From WTGU01 sp965242855 (GTDB lineage: Bacteria; Pseudomonadota; Alphaproteobacteria; UBA828), in the NCBI GenBank assembly GCA_965242855.1, contig OZ251509.1, positions 2,108,001-2,172,000 of the forward strand: a stretch of DNA of 64,000 nt, written 5' to 3'. Each line of letters opens with the position of its first letter. Within the stretch, counting starts at the first letter, position 1. The translations under genes were made by a program, and so were the position numbers. Below are positions 19,924-29,081 of the stretch, in pieces. The notes under the pieces are model-generated. The model was not told the origin of the DNA. It made no database searches and worked only from the letters and a program-made list of their open reading frames with translations.

Positions 19924-21060
19924 TCAACGCCGTGATGAGCAGCCTATCACGCCGCTCATGAGGTTCCCGCCGATGCTTCCGGTGATGCGTGCGGCGGCGG
20001 TCTGGAGGGAGTCGCGGGCGAGATGGGCGTAGCGTGCGGTGGTCTGGACCTGGGTGTGGCCGAGCAGCTTGCCGATCATGGTCAGGCTCTCGCCCAGCGC
20101 CAGCGCGCGGCTGGCGAAGCTGTGCCGCAGGTCGTGGATGCGCACGTCTTCGAGTCCAGCGCGCGCCCGGATGCGCTGCCAGGGGCGTTGCAGGTCGGTC
20201 AGATGCGTGCCGGGGAGCTTGCCGGCGATCACCCAGGGGTTGTCCGGGTCGCGAGGAAGTGAAGCCAGCACGGCGCGGGCTTCCGGTCCGAGCGGCACGA
20301 CGCGTCCGCCGGTCTTGGCGTCGGGAAGCTCGATGCAGTCCTTTCACATACTCCCAGCGCAGGTCTCGGACCTCCGACATCCGACAACCGGTGAGCAGCA
20401 GTAGGCGGAAAGCGGCGACGGCCAAGGGCATCTCGTCCTCCGCCTCGCGCAGCACTTCGCCCAACCGAGCCGTCTCTTCGGGCGACAGGAAGCGCTCGCG
20501 CTGATGCTCCCTGTAGCGCTTGACGTGCCGGCAAGGGTTGGAGCCGTCCGGGCGCCAGCCCCAGACCTCGGCGAGGGAGAACATCTTCGAGAGCCCCCAA
20601 GGGTCCGGTTGGCCTGATAGGGCTTGTCGCGGAGGCCGTGATGCAACGCGGCGACGTCCTTGCGTTGAACCTCCCGCACCGACAGTTGGGGTCGACGAAC
20701 AGCTTCACCGAGCGGCGGTACTCCGCCTGCGTGCTCGGCTTGCAGTGGGTTGGGACGTACTCGTCCAGGAACCTGCGGCCGAGATCGGCCACTGTGGGTT
20801 CGGCCGTGTTCCGGGCTTCCGCGTCCCGGGGATCGATGCCCTTCTTCGCATCGGCCAGGATCTCCAGCGCCCGCCCGCGCGCCTGGTCCGGGCTCAAGGG
20901 GCCGTGGGGGCCGACGGTGAACCAGCGCAGCTTACTGGCGACGCGGGTCTGAACGACATAGTACTTGCGCCCGGACTTCCGCACGCGGACGCCGAAGCCG
21001 GTGAGTTCGCCATCCCAGTGGACGGTATCGGCGCCATTGGCTTTCTCCAGCCCCGCTCGC
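19924..21060 (-). pseudogene. Tyrosine recombinase (integrase), multiple frameshifts
   Basis: Reading the minus strand in all frames recovers most of a P4-type integrase. It has an N-terminal arm-binding part (HWDGELTGFGVRVRKSG), a middle part (KDVAALHHGLRDKPYQANRTL, then FSLAEVWGWRPDGSNPC) and a C-terminal catalytic part with HDLRHSFASRALALGES, LLGHTQVQTT and ARYAHL. The frame changes at about 20,680, 20,600 and 20,340, so no full protein can be made. The C-terminal fragment (19924-20298) keeps the H-x-x-R, H and Y residues. It is a diverged homologue of the intact integrase at 21631-22827, on the opposite strand. Confidence 0.88.
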
Positions 21061-21185
21061 GCCCGCACGAAGAGCCGAGGGGCGTTGACGCTGCGCAGAC
21101 GGCCGCCCAGCTTGCGGCCCAGGAGCACCCAGGGGCTGCCCGGCACGCGACGCGCGTCGGCGAGCACCCCCGCCGCTTCAGGCAT
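21055..21185 (-). pseudogene. Second integrase C-terminal fragment fused ahead of the first relic
   Basis: In frame with the N-terminal part of the broken integrase, the minus strand reads AAGVLADARRVPGSPWVLL followed by GRKLGGRLRSVNAPRLFVRA. These line up with AAGVLTALPRDPDNPWVIT and GRKPGAHLTDLQHPWRRIRA of the intact integrase, a segment that belongs near the C-terminus. This is a scrap of another integrase copy joined to the start of the 19.9-21.06 kb relic, so the junction has seen more than one integration or deletion. Confidence 0.6.
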
Positions 21186-21316
21186 CTCCCGACAACGCCT
21201 GGAACGCTCGCGAACGCGCCCGACCCCCATCCCGGCGCGGCGAAGTCGACGACGTTCGCGGGCATGTGTTGACTCGGTGTTGACTCGATGATTGAAAACA
21301 GCGTTGCAGGAATCGA

Positions 21317-21350
21317 AAGCCCCTGGAAACATCAAGGTTTCCAGGGGCTT
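21317..21350 (-). terminator. Strong hairpin downstream of tRNA fragment
   Basis: A perfect 14-base inverted repeat (21317-21330 and 21337-21350) with a 6-base loop starts 4 bases past the CCA end of the tRNA fragment on the minus strand. Position and strength fit the native terminator of the tRNA gene, carried along with the attachment site. Confidence 0.7.
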
Positions 21351-21354
21351 GAGA

Positions 21355-21401
21355 TGGTTGCGGGGGCAGGATTCGAACCTGCGACCTTCAGGTTATGAGC
21401 C
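21355..21401 (-). other. 3' half of tRNA-fMet(CAT): integration (att) scar
   Basis: On the minus strand these 47 bases read from the anticodon loop (CTCATAACC) through the T-arm (GGTTCGAATCC) to CCCGCAACCA, matching the 3' half of an initiator methionine tRNA. The D-arm and 5' acceptor strand are missing, because the sequence beyond 21401 is unrelated. Such 3' halves mark the end of an element that integrated into a tRNA gene. An intact integrase starts 230 bases away and decayed integrases lie on the other side. The intact tRNA gene should lie outside the window. Confidence 0.75.
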
Positions 21402-21630
21402 GAACATTCACCTCAATCGCCCGATCCCGCCTCTCACGCGCCAGGATATGCAGATATACGCTAATATACTATGTTGATTTGATTTTTCTCTTCCCTCGCT
21501 TCCGGTTTCAGACTTGATCCACCGCCTCACATGCGCTTCAATGCGCCCGGGTTTCACCTCACCCGCTTACGGTACGCTTACGGTAGGCCGCATCGGCTTC
21601 CCCGTCAAGCGGAATCCAACGAGGCGCGGA

Positions 21631-22827
21631 ATGGCGAGACTGCAATACCGAACCATCTCCAAGCGCACCGTCGATCGGCTCTCGGCGGAGGGCAAGGACG
21701 CCGTCTTCTGGGACCGCGAGCTGTCCGGCTTCGGGGTGCGCGTCTACCCTTCGGGCACCAAGGTCTATGTCGTCCAGACCCGCGCCCAAGGGAAATCGAC
21801 GCGGATCGCCATCGGGCGACATGGAGTGATCTCGGCCGACCAGGCGCGCCGCAAGGCGGCCTTGCTGATCGCTCGCATCAAGGCCGGCGAGGACCCCTCC
21901 CCTGCCCCGTCGGCATCGGCGACCCGGCCGACGGTCGCGAACCTCGCCGAGCGCTACCTTGCGGAGCATGTCGCGGTCCGCTGCAAGCCTCGAACGGCGG
22001 AAGCCTATCGGTGGCTGGTCGCCAAATTCGTGCTGCCCGAACTGGGCACGCTCGCGATCGAGGCGGTCGAGCGGGAACACATCGCGGCGTTGCACCACCG
22101 GCACCGGGGAACGCCCTATCAGGCGAACCGCATCCTTGAGGTCGTGCGAAAGATGTTCAACTTGGCTGAAGCCTGGGGACTGCGGAAAGACGGCGCGAAC
22201 CCTTGTCGGTTCGTGGAGAAGTACAAGGAGCACAAGCGGGAGCGGTTTCTGACGGAGGAGGAGTTCCGCCGGCTGGGTCAGGTGCTGAGCGAGGTCGAGG
22301 CCGAGGGCTCGGAGACGCTCTCGGCGGTAACCGCCATTCGTCTGTTGATGCTGACCGGTTGCCGGCTGGGCGAGGTCCAGGCGCTTCGCTGGGAGAACGT
22401 GGACCTGGAGGCGGGCGAACTGCGGTTGCCCGACAGCAAGACCGGCGCACGGATGGTGCCGCTGTCGCGCGCGGCGGCGGGGGTGCTCACCGCCCTGCCC
22501 CGCGACCCGGACAATCCCTGGGTCATCACGGGCAGGAAGCCGGGCGCCCATCTCACCGACCTGCAGCATCCGTGGCGGCGCATCCGGGCGCGCGCCGGTT
22601 TGGACGACGTGCGCATCCACGACCTACGGCACAGCTTCGCCTCGCGCGCGCTGGCGCTGGGCGAGAGCCTGCCGATGATCGGGAAGCTGCTCGGCCACAC
22701 CCAGGTACAGACCACGGCGCGATACGCTCACTTGGCGCGGGACTCGGTGAAGGCGTCCGCCTCCAAGATCGCAGACAGCATCGGTGCGGATATTCTGACT
22801 GGAGTATCCGATCAGGATGCAACATGA
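21631..22827 (+). CDS. int: Tyrosine recombinase integrase (P4-like), intact
   Basis: This 398-residue site-specific recombinase starts at the ATG after GAGG (21621). The N-terminal DUF4102-like arm domain contains FWDRELSGFGVRVYPSG. The core SAM-like domain spans roughly 95-180. The catalytic domain shows LTGCRLGEVQALRW (Arg), HDLRHSF (His-x-x-Arg), LLGHTQ (His) and ARYAHL (nucleophile Tyr). Everything needed for activity is visible. It reads away from the adjacent tRNA-fMet remnant, so it probably integrated the neighbouring element, which would extend to the right and include the DISARM operon. A 3' relic of a near-identical gene lies at 45 kb. Confidence 0.93.
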   Translation: MARLQYRTISKRTVDRLSAEGKDAVFWDRELSGFGVRVYPSGTKVYVVQTRAQGKSTRIAIGRHGVISADQARRKAALLIARIKAGEDPSPAPSASATRPTVANLAERYLAEHVAVRCKPRTAEAYRWLVAKFVLPELGTLAIEAVEREHIAALHHRHRGTPYQANRILEVVRKMFNLAEAWGLRKDGANPCRFVEKYKEHKRERFLTEEEFRRLGQVLSEVEAEGSETLSAVTAIRLLMLTGCRLGEVQALRWENVDLEAGELRLPDSKTGARMVPLSRAAAGVLTALPRDPDNPWVITGRKPGAHLTDLQHPWRRIRARAGLDDVRIHDLRHSFASRALALGESLPMIGKLLGHTQVQTTARYAHLARDSVKASASKIADSIGADILTGVSDQDAT

Positions 22828-23074
22828 GCGGATGGTCCGAACGCAGGTCTGAGGCCAGCGGACGGAGAGCGATGCTTCTTCCGGCGTTTCGTCGCGCACG
22901 ATTTTTATATACGTTGAATGCTACAATGGTGTGCGTTCCTCTCGACAACACAGTGCCCATTTTCAACGCATTCATGCTCAATCCAACACCCAAATCCGTA
23001 ATCGAACCCGCCTTCTCCGACAAAACTCCTGAAATCCGACTTATGCAGAGGTTTCAGGCATAAGCAGGAAAATT
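22828..23074. other. Intergenic region between convergent int and drmC
   Basis: This 247-base, AT-richer gap lies between the integrase stop and the end of drmC. No gene is supported. A loose inverted repeat (CCTGAAA...TTTCAGG, about 23028-23059) could act as a bidirectional terminator, but the loop is long. Confidence 0.4.
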
Positions 23075-23869
23075 TTAAAGCAGCGGCAATCGTTGAAGAT
23101 GCCCGTCCCGGATCAGGGAACGGAAATGCTCCTCGATCCGGGCCGCTACGGCCGGGGCAGCGACCAGGAGGCCCAGCTCCATATTCCGGATCTGAGCCGC
23201 CTCCGTGAAATTGGCGGAGGTCACGAGCGCTTCGCGACCGTCCGCAACCACGCATTTGGCGTGCAGAACGCTGGCTGTCTGGCCGGCAGGGGCCAGGGAT
23301 CGGGGGTCGTAGTAAACACGGGGCAAACGAGTCCCGGGCCACTCACGGTCGACGAAGTTCTCGGCGAAGCGGCGAACTACCTGGCTGTCGAGCGCGGTAT
23401 CGCCGCGTTGGCGGCGAACGTCGATGCAAAGGGTGACTTCGAGCGATTCGTCGGTGTCGAGGCGCCGCGCCAGGGCCTGGAACACAGACTTCCCCTGGTG
23501 GACCGCGAAACCGACGGCCAGCACCCGCGTGCGCGCCCTGTCGAACAACTGGCGTAGCACTACACCGGTGTCGCGCGCGGTCGCCGCCGTGTCCGGCCCG
23601 CTGACGACGACCTCGATCGGGGCGGAGACACCGCCGGCCCGCCGGCCCGCGACGAAGGCGTGGAGCGCCGCCGCGACGTGATCCGGCGGCATACCCCGAC
23701 GGGAAAGGTCTTCGAGACACTCCGAAAGCGCCTCGGCATGGGCGCCGGCGACATGGCCTTGCAGCATCAGCGCGCTCAATGGCGGTTTAAGCAGGCCGGC
23801 TTCCAGAAGTTCCGCGAGTCTGGTCAGAGCATTCCCGTCGAGCGCGGCCAGGGTGGCGAAATCCATCAT
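23075..23869 (-). CDS. drmC: DrmC, phospholipase D-like DISARM protein
   Basis: This 264-residue protein is the last gene of the DISARM operon. The C-terminal half carries one PLD/HKD motif, LHAKCVVADGREALVTSAN (H, K and D of HxKxxxxD), followed by FTEAAQIRNMELGLLV. This is how DrmC proteins are recognised. The N-terminal half is helical and Ala/Leu-rich. DrmC is conserved in DISARM loci, although published work on class 2 found it not essential for protection. It starts within the drmB stop (4-base overlap). Confidence 0.92.
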   Translation of the reverse strand: MMDFATLAALDGNALTRLAELLEAGLLKPPLSALMLQGHVAGAHAEALSECLEDLSRRGMPPDHVAAALHAFVAGRRAGGVSAPIEVVVSGPDTAATARDTGVVLRQLFDRARTRVLAVGFAVHQGKSVFQALARRLDTDESLEVTLCIDVRRQRGDTALDSQVVRRFAENFVDREWPGTRLPRVYYDPRSLAPAGQTASVLHAKCVVADGREALVTSANFTEAAQIRNMELGLLVAAPAVAARIEEHFRSLIRDGHLQRLPLL

Positions 23870-25677
23870 GGATCGTGGGTTGGAGAGTCGAAGAACGCGG
23901 CGTTCTTCACGCCGACGGTCGGAACGACGAGGGCGCGGTCGAGGAAGTCGTTGCGTTGCTCACAACTCGTCTCCGCGATCAGGAGGCAGCCGTGGCACGC
24001 GGCGCCCTGCAACAGGCGCCCCTCCAGTGCGGAATCGGGCGCGTGCTCGGCGCACACGGGATCGTTGGAGCACAGCTGACCGTCATTGAGGGCGCGGCGG
24101 AGATGGCCGGCGAAGCGCCGCCCCGTCTCGATCAACCCGCCCAGCGTGCCCTCAGAATCAGACGATCCCGTGTAGATCAATATCCCGTAACCGCCATCGC
24201 CCGCATAGACGCGCTCGCGCAGCGAACTCGCCGGATAGCCACAATCGAGCGCGATTGAGGTCATCAGCATGTGGGAAAGCGAGTGCAGCATCACGTAGGG
24301 CAGCCCGGGAAAGCCCTCTTGCGGCCGCTGGCGCTCTCTGGCCCATGTTTTCCAGCCTGCCTCGATCCGCCTGCCGCGTTCTCGGACCCCGGAACGCGCC
24401 CGCCAGCGCTCCACCGCGTCGGCACGGAAGGAAACGAACACGCCTTCACCGCGATTCTCGACCGCGGGCAGCCAAGTGATCGTCTCGGCCAGCACCGCCC
24501 GCGCCACGTCGAGATCGAGCTCGCCGTCCTTGTCCGGGCTGACAGCCTCGAATCTCGTGAAACCCAGCAGGGAGACGACTTCGCGCAACCGGTGCACCAG
24601 CACGAGCTTGTCCACCGCGGCGAGGCGCGGCGCTTTGCCGTCGGGATCCCATGAGCCGCGGTCCGACGTCTCGGCGTAGAACCTGGAACGCGGGTCGTCT
24701 TCGCCGATACGGGGATCGCCCTTGTCGAGAATCTCGAATTCGGCGCTCTTGATCGGAGTCTCTTCCCCCTTGCCGCCGCTCCTCTGCCGTCGGTACTCGG
24801 CGATCACCGTTTCGTCAGCGATGTCCGAAAAGGCGGCGTCGAGCTCCGGACTCTTCCGAAAACTCTCCAGGGAGCCGAAGTCCTCCGCCGCTTTCAGGCG
24901 CTCATACTGCTGCGAGACCCTCTCCGCCAGCCCGGCATCGAACTCCGGTAGGGAGATGACGCTCATGGTCTGCGGGAAGTAGGCGTTGCTCGCCGTGCGC
25001 ACCAGCAGCCGATAGGGTTCACCGCAGCTTTCCTTCGCGTATTGTCCGATCCACGGCCGTTTGCCGTCGCAGCGGCCGAGCGCGCCGGTGTCGGGGCTCG
25101 ACGCTTCGTAGAGCGCTCGTTCCTCGCCGCAATCGCACACGCCGAACGTATCGGCGATGTCGCCGCCGGTCCCTCGCTCCTCGAGCCATAGCGGGCGTTC
25201 GCACGTTCCGCCACGCTGGTGGACGAACGCCCGCCAGTTCAGGTCGTCGATATGGCCGCGTCGGCAGCCGCGGACGAAACGCACCGGGACGACCGGCTTC
25301 GGTTTGCCATCGTCGTCACGAAAGCGCCGTCGGTCGAGATGCTCCCACCGCACCAGCCGGCGGCGGCGCCATTGCGGATTCCGGGGCGACGGCTTCACGT
25401 CCTTGACGATGAACCAAGTCGGAAAGATGCGCGCGCCGACCGGCGCCGCCTGTTGGGCGCTCTCCTCGTGACGCGGCGGCGCGTAGAGGTCGAGGGACGG
25501 CAGATCCAGCAGCCGTTGCAGCTTGGCGACGAGGCGCGGTTCGTCGACCGTCTCGCGCCGCAGACGCGACCAGTCCCGCAAGCCCGAGACGATGACCGAG
25601 TAATCGGGCAGGTCGATCATCGCCCCCGGCCCGTAGGTCGTGATCAACTGGCTCTGACGCAGGATGTTGTCGGTCAT
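23866..25677 (-). CDS. drmB: DrmB, DUF1998-domain DISARM protein
   Basis: This 603-residue protein starts at MTDNILRQSQLITTYGPGAM; I chose this ATG because it lies just after the drmA stop and begins the conserved N-terminus. The DUF1998 region near residues 480-570 (VMLHSLSHMLMTSIALDCG, then YAGDGGYGILIYTGSSDSEG) is the family signature. Cysteine pairs (CDCGEE, then the C-terminal CSNDPVCAEH and ACHGC) suggest zinc sites. DrmB forms a complex with the DrmA helicase that binds and loads on unmethylated or 5'-overhang DNA in characterised class 1 systems. It overlaps drmC by 4 bases. Confidence 0.94.
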   Translation of the reverse strand: MTDNILRQSQLITTYGPGAMIDLPDYSVIVSGLRDWSRLRRETVDEPRLVAKLQRLLDLPSLDLYAPPRHEESAQQAAPVGARIFPTWFIVKDVKPSPRNPQWRRRRLVRWEHLDRRRFRDDDGKPKPVVPVRFVRGCRRGHIDDLNWRAFVHQRGGTCERPLWLEERGTGGDIADTFGVCDCGEERALYEASSPDTGALGRCDGKRPWIGQYAKESCGEPYRLLVRTASNAYFPQTMSVISLPEFDAGLAERVSQQYERLKAAEDFGSLESFRKSPELDAAFSDIADETVIAEYRRQRSGGKGEETPIKSAEFEILDKGDPRIGEDDPRSRFYAETSDRGSWDPDGKAPRLAAVDKLVLVHRLREVVSLLGFTRFEAVSPDKDGELDLDVARAVLAETITWLPAVENRGEGVFVSFRADAVERWRARSGVRERGRRIEAGWKTWARERQRPQEGFPGLPYVMLHSLSHMLMTSIALDCGYPASSLRERVYAGDGGYGILIYTGSSDSEGTLGGLIETGRRFAGHLRRALNDGQLCSNDPVCAEHAPDSALEGRLLQGAACHGCLLIAETSCEQRNDFLDRALVVPTVGVKNAAFFDSPTHDP

Positions 25678-25685
25678 TGGACGCC

Positions 25686-28600
25686 TTACGGAATATCCCG
25701 TCCTTCGGGGGTCTTGATGCCGAGCAGCACACCCGGTTCCACGTCGCGCAGCGAGCGCGGCGCGCGGAACCGGAGCTGGAGGTCGTTCAACGTGTCCCGG
25801 TCGGGATCGATCATCTCGCGCAGCAGCGGGGTCGAAACCCCGCCTTCCCGGCCGCGCGCGTAATCGAACGACACGCCGCCCTGCCTGGCTTCGTGGGCGA
25901 GGGTCGCCCAGTCGTCGATCAGGCTTTGGACGCGGCCTTTGACGTGATCGCCGAAACCGGCCGGCACTCCCTCCGCGTGGCCTTGCGCGCGGGCGCCGAC
26001 GGCTTCGGCCAGGGCCCTCGTTTCGTCCCCGTGACGTTCGATCTCCCCCGCCGCCGGCATGGGAGTCAATTCCGCGATACCCAGACGCGCCAGGGAGACA
26101 GCGACCGCGGGCAATCCGCGGTCCATGGCGCGCGGCGAGAAGGGCGTGACGCTGGTCGCCTCGACGCCGCGATAGAAGGAGGCGTGAAAGGCGGCGAACC
26201 GCTCGTAATGCGAGCGGTCGCGCGGCTTGTGGACGTTGAGCAGCGTCACGACGAGGCCGGGCCGCGAAGGATCGCGCCCGACCCGGCTGGTGGCCTGGAT
26301 GTATTCGGCCGTCGTCTTCGGTTGGCCCGAGACGACCATCAGGCCGAGCCGCGTGATGTCGAGGCCGACGGAGATCATGTTCGTGGCCAAGGCGACATCC
26401 ACGCGGCCTTCTTCGTCGAAGCCGAGGGCGAGGCGGCGCCGGGCGTCGGCGACGTTCGCGGTCCCGACGCGCGAGGTCAGCTCGACCGGCTCGAACGCGC
26501 TCCGTCGATCGGCAAACGGTCCCGCCGTCTCGTCGAGGCGCTTGCGGCCGGAATAGGTCAACAACCGCGATCCGATCTCGTCCTCGACGATGCGCCGCGC
26601 GCTGCCCAGTTCCCGCAAGGCATTGAAATAGGCGACGACGGTCATGTAGGGATCGGCGGGGTTGGCGCCTGCGCCCGCAGCGCCGGACTCCCAGGCGGCC
26701 TGCGCCGCCGCCATCAGCGTGATCGCGCTCCTCAGAAAGACGACCTTCGGCCCGCGCCCCTGCGCGGCGATGCCGAGATAGAGGCGCGCGTTGGCCTCGT
26801 CTTCCGGCACTTGCCGGGCGAAGAACGAATCCCGCCGGTCGATGCCGGGCGCCGGAAACACTTCCACCGACGGACGATCGAACAGGGCGCGGATCTGCTT
26901 GGTCGCAAGGCGAACGGTCGCGGTGGAGGCGACGATCTTCGGACGCACGTCCTTCCCCCCGACGCGGCGCCGGCACAGGTGGTCGATCGCCGTCTCGTAG
27001 AGCCCCGCCATGGTGCCGAGCGGCCCGGAAATCAGGTGCAATTCGTCCTGGATAATCAGATCGGGCGGGCGCGGATCGTCCGGGTCGCCGCCTCGGAAGA
27101 ACCGCGCCGTTTCGCCGCTCCAGGGCAGGGCCGCGAACTTGTCGGCGGTCGCGATCATGAACGCCGGCAGGCGGGCGTAGATCGGCTCGTCCACCGCGAC
27201 GATCGGCAGATGACGCTTGCTTCCCGAGAAATCGCAATGCCGGTTGGCGCAGGAGACGTGAAGATCGGTCGGCGCATCGCTGTTCGGATGCAACCGGAAC
27301 GAGTGCTTGTTGAACTTCGTGCCGCACCAGGGGCATTGATCCAGCGGCAAGGGCGGGTCGCGCGAGGTATCGCGCGCGAACCGCAGGGTCCTGACGCGCG
27401 CCGTGTTGTCGCCCCGGCCATCCTTCCGGCCCATGTAGTTCGGCGTCGCGGCGCGCCCCACCCAGAGCGCGATTTCGAACGGCCACTTCCCGAGCCGCTC
27501 GGGCGCGTTCTCGCGCTCGAGTTCGAGCGCGCAGATCAGCGCCGCGGCGCGACCGAGCTGGTCGAGCGTGAGCAGTCGCAGCGTATAGCGCATCAACACC
27601 GAAAGGCCGCGATGGACCGGGTCCGGATCGCGCAGCCGGCGCAGCGCGAGGGTGAACGCCGAGAGCCCGAGATAGGCCTCGGTCTTGCCGCCGCCGGTCG
27701 GGAAGAACAGCAGGTCGACGAGCTCGCGCTCGACGTGCGCGGGCTCGGCGATGCCGCGCAAATTCATCAGGATGTAGGCGAGCTGGAAGGGGCGCCACAC
27801 GGGTGGGCCGACCGCCGCGGGTTCGCGGCCTTCCTCCCGTGCGCGGCGCCGGCGCGCCGCTTCCGCCATGGCGCGGTTGGCGATGCGGAAGGCGTCCAAC
27901 ACATCCGCGTCGGCCAGCAGGTCGATCCCGGCCTGGATGCGATCCGCGGCGCGGACCGCCCGCGCGGCCAATGCGTCGGCGACCTCCCGGCGCCGGCCGG
28001 CAAAGGCGCTCGCGCCCGCGCGCTGGCCGTCGATCCAATCGCGATAGCGGGTCGCCAGCGGGTCCAGCGCCTGCTTGGCGCTCGCCGCGTCCGCCAGCGT
28101 GCCGAGCGCCTCCATGCCGAACTCGACGTCGGTGATCTCCGACGGCTCCACCCGCTCGACGGCGGCTTGCGGCATCCACTCCGTGTGCACGCGGCGGCAT
28201 TCGCCGTCGGTCGCCTCCGCGCGGGCGGAAACGTTGTGGCCGACGGTGTATTCCGCGACGTCGCGGTAATGCAGGTCGGCGAGGCGCTCGTCCCAATCGT
28301 CGCTGTCGAGTCCGCGCGGGTCGTATCGCGGGACCAGCGCCCGGTCGGTTTCGACACGCATCTCGACCTGGAATGCGAAAGAGGTGTCCTGCAGGTCGTC
28401 GTCTTCCGCCGGTGGCCGGCGGTTGACGACGAACAGCGAGACCGCCCGAGCATCGCGGTCGCCGTCGAAGGTTCCGACCCGAATCTCCCGGACCAGGCAG
28501 ACGAGCTCGATGCCATCGCTGCCCGGCACCGCGTGTGCGACCGGCGTTCCGGTCCTCGCGGTCGAAAGGTCGATCACGACCTTCTCCGCGCGCGGGAGGC

Positions 28601-29081
28601 GGACCCAAGGCGTGAAGCGTCGCCGGGGCGACGCACTGTCCTCATCGCCGCCGGATTCCGTCCCGCCGGCCCCACCGCCTTCCGCGGCCCTATCGCTTTC
28701 GGGCGCGTAGTCGCCCCACGATAGCGCGACGTCGAGGCGTTCCGTCTCCGCGTCCACGCGGATGCTCAAGCCTGCCGAGGACGGCAGGAAAGCGCGCTTG
28801 CCGCTGCCACGTTCGGGTGCATTCGAATCGTCGCTGCCCTGCATCGGCTCGGCCGGCGCATCGAGCTCTTCCTCGGCGTCCTGCGCCCGCTGCGCGTCCG
28901 ACGCGCCCGCCGGCGCCAGGAAGCCGGTCAGATACCAGCGTGACGGCGCCTGCGGCAGGCGCTCCCGTTGCAGCGCCGCGTCTCCGGGCCGCGGGCCGAT
29001 CAGGTCGAGCCGCAGCGCCTCGATCAGAGAGCGGCGGACGGAAGCGCTGTCGGGAGGCGGAGAGGTCGGAAGGCTGGTCAT
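25686..29081 (-). CDS. drmA: DrmA, DISARM helicase
   Basis: The likely protein starts MTSLPTSPPPDSASV (1131 residues); its ATG overlaps the upstream NYN stop by 4 bases. It is a superfamily 2 helicase with a long N-terminal extension. Walker A is FFPTGGGKTEAYLG near residue 460, the Walker B/DExH variant is QDELHLISG near 675, followed by SATVR and the C-terminal motif QATSRVGRDPSRPGL. A four-cysteine site (CPWCGTKF ... CANRHC) lies between the helicase halves. DrmA with DrmB is the DNA-engaging core of DISARM. Nothing looks damaged. Confidence 0.94.
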   Translation of the reverse strand: MTSLPTSPPPDSASVRRSLIEALRLDLIGPRPGDAALQRERLPQAPSRWYLTGFLAPAGASDAQRAQDAEEELDAPAEPMQGSDDSNAPERGSGKRAFLPSSAGLSIRVDAETERLDVALSWGDYAPESDRAAEGGGAGGTESGGDEDSASPRRRFTPWVRLPRAEKVVIDLSTARTGTPVAHAVPGSDGIELVCLVREIRVGTFDGDRDARAVSLFVVNRRPPAEDDDLQDTSFAFQVEMRVETDRALVPRYDPRGLDSDDWDERLADLHYRDVAEYTVGHNVSARAEATDGECRRVHTEWMPQAAVERVEPSEITDVEFGMEALGTLADAASAKQALDPLATRYRDWIDGQRAGASAFAGRRREVADALAARAVRAADRIQAGIDLLADADVLDAFRIANRAMAEAARRRRAREEGREPAAVGPPVWRPFQLAYILMNLRGIAEPAHVERELVDLLFFPTGGGKTEAYLGLSAFTLALRRLRDPDPVHRGLSVLMRYTLRLLTLDQLGRAAALICALELERENAPERLGKWPFEIALWVGRAATPNYMGRKDGRGDNTARVRTLRFARDTSRDPPLPLDQCPWCGTKFNKHSFRLHPNSDAPTDLHVSCANRHCDFSGSKRHLPIVAVDEPIYARLPAFMIATADKFAALPWSGETARFFRGGDPDDPRPPDLIIQDELHLISGPLGTMAGLYETAIDHLCRRRVGGKDVRPKIVASTATVRLATKQIRALFDRPSVEVFPAPGIDRRDSFFARQVPEDEANARLYLGIAAQGRGPKVVFLRSAITLMAAAQAAWESGAAGAGANPADPYMTVVAYFNALRELGSARRIVEDEIGSRLLTYSGRKRLDETAGPFADRRSAFEPVELTSRVGTANVADARRRLALGFDEEGRVDVALATNMISVGLDITRLGLMVVSGQPKTTAEYIQATSRVGRDPSRPGLVVTLLNVHKPRDRSHYERFAAFHASFYRGVEATSVTPFSPRAMDRGLPAVAVSLARLGIAELTPMPAAGEIERHGDETRALAEAVGARAQGHAEGVPAGFGDHVKGRVQSLIDDWATLAHEARQGGVSFDYARGREGGVSTPLLREMIDPDRDTLNDLQLRFRAPRSLRDVEPGVLLGIKTPEGRDIP

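Noticed and set aside
21355..21401. Functional tRNA gene
   Set aside because: Only the anticodon loop to the CCA end is present; the D-arm and 5' acceptor strand are missing.
25686..28608. Upstream extension of the DrmB frame through the drmA region to a 1,580-residue protein
   Set aside because: The part before MTDNILRQ is an Arg/Pro-rich out-of-frame reading of drmA; the conserved DrmB start lies at 25677.
25677..28724. Plus-strand frame of about 1,000 codons opposite drmA
   Set aside because: Antisense shadow of a real helicase gene with all motifs; composition typical of reverse-complement codons.
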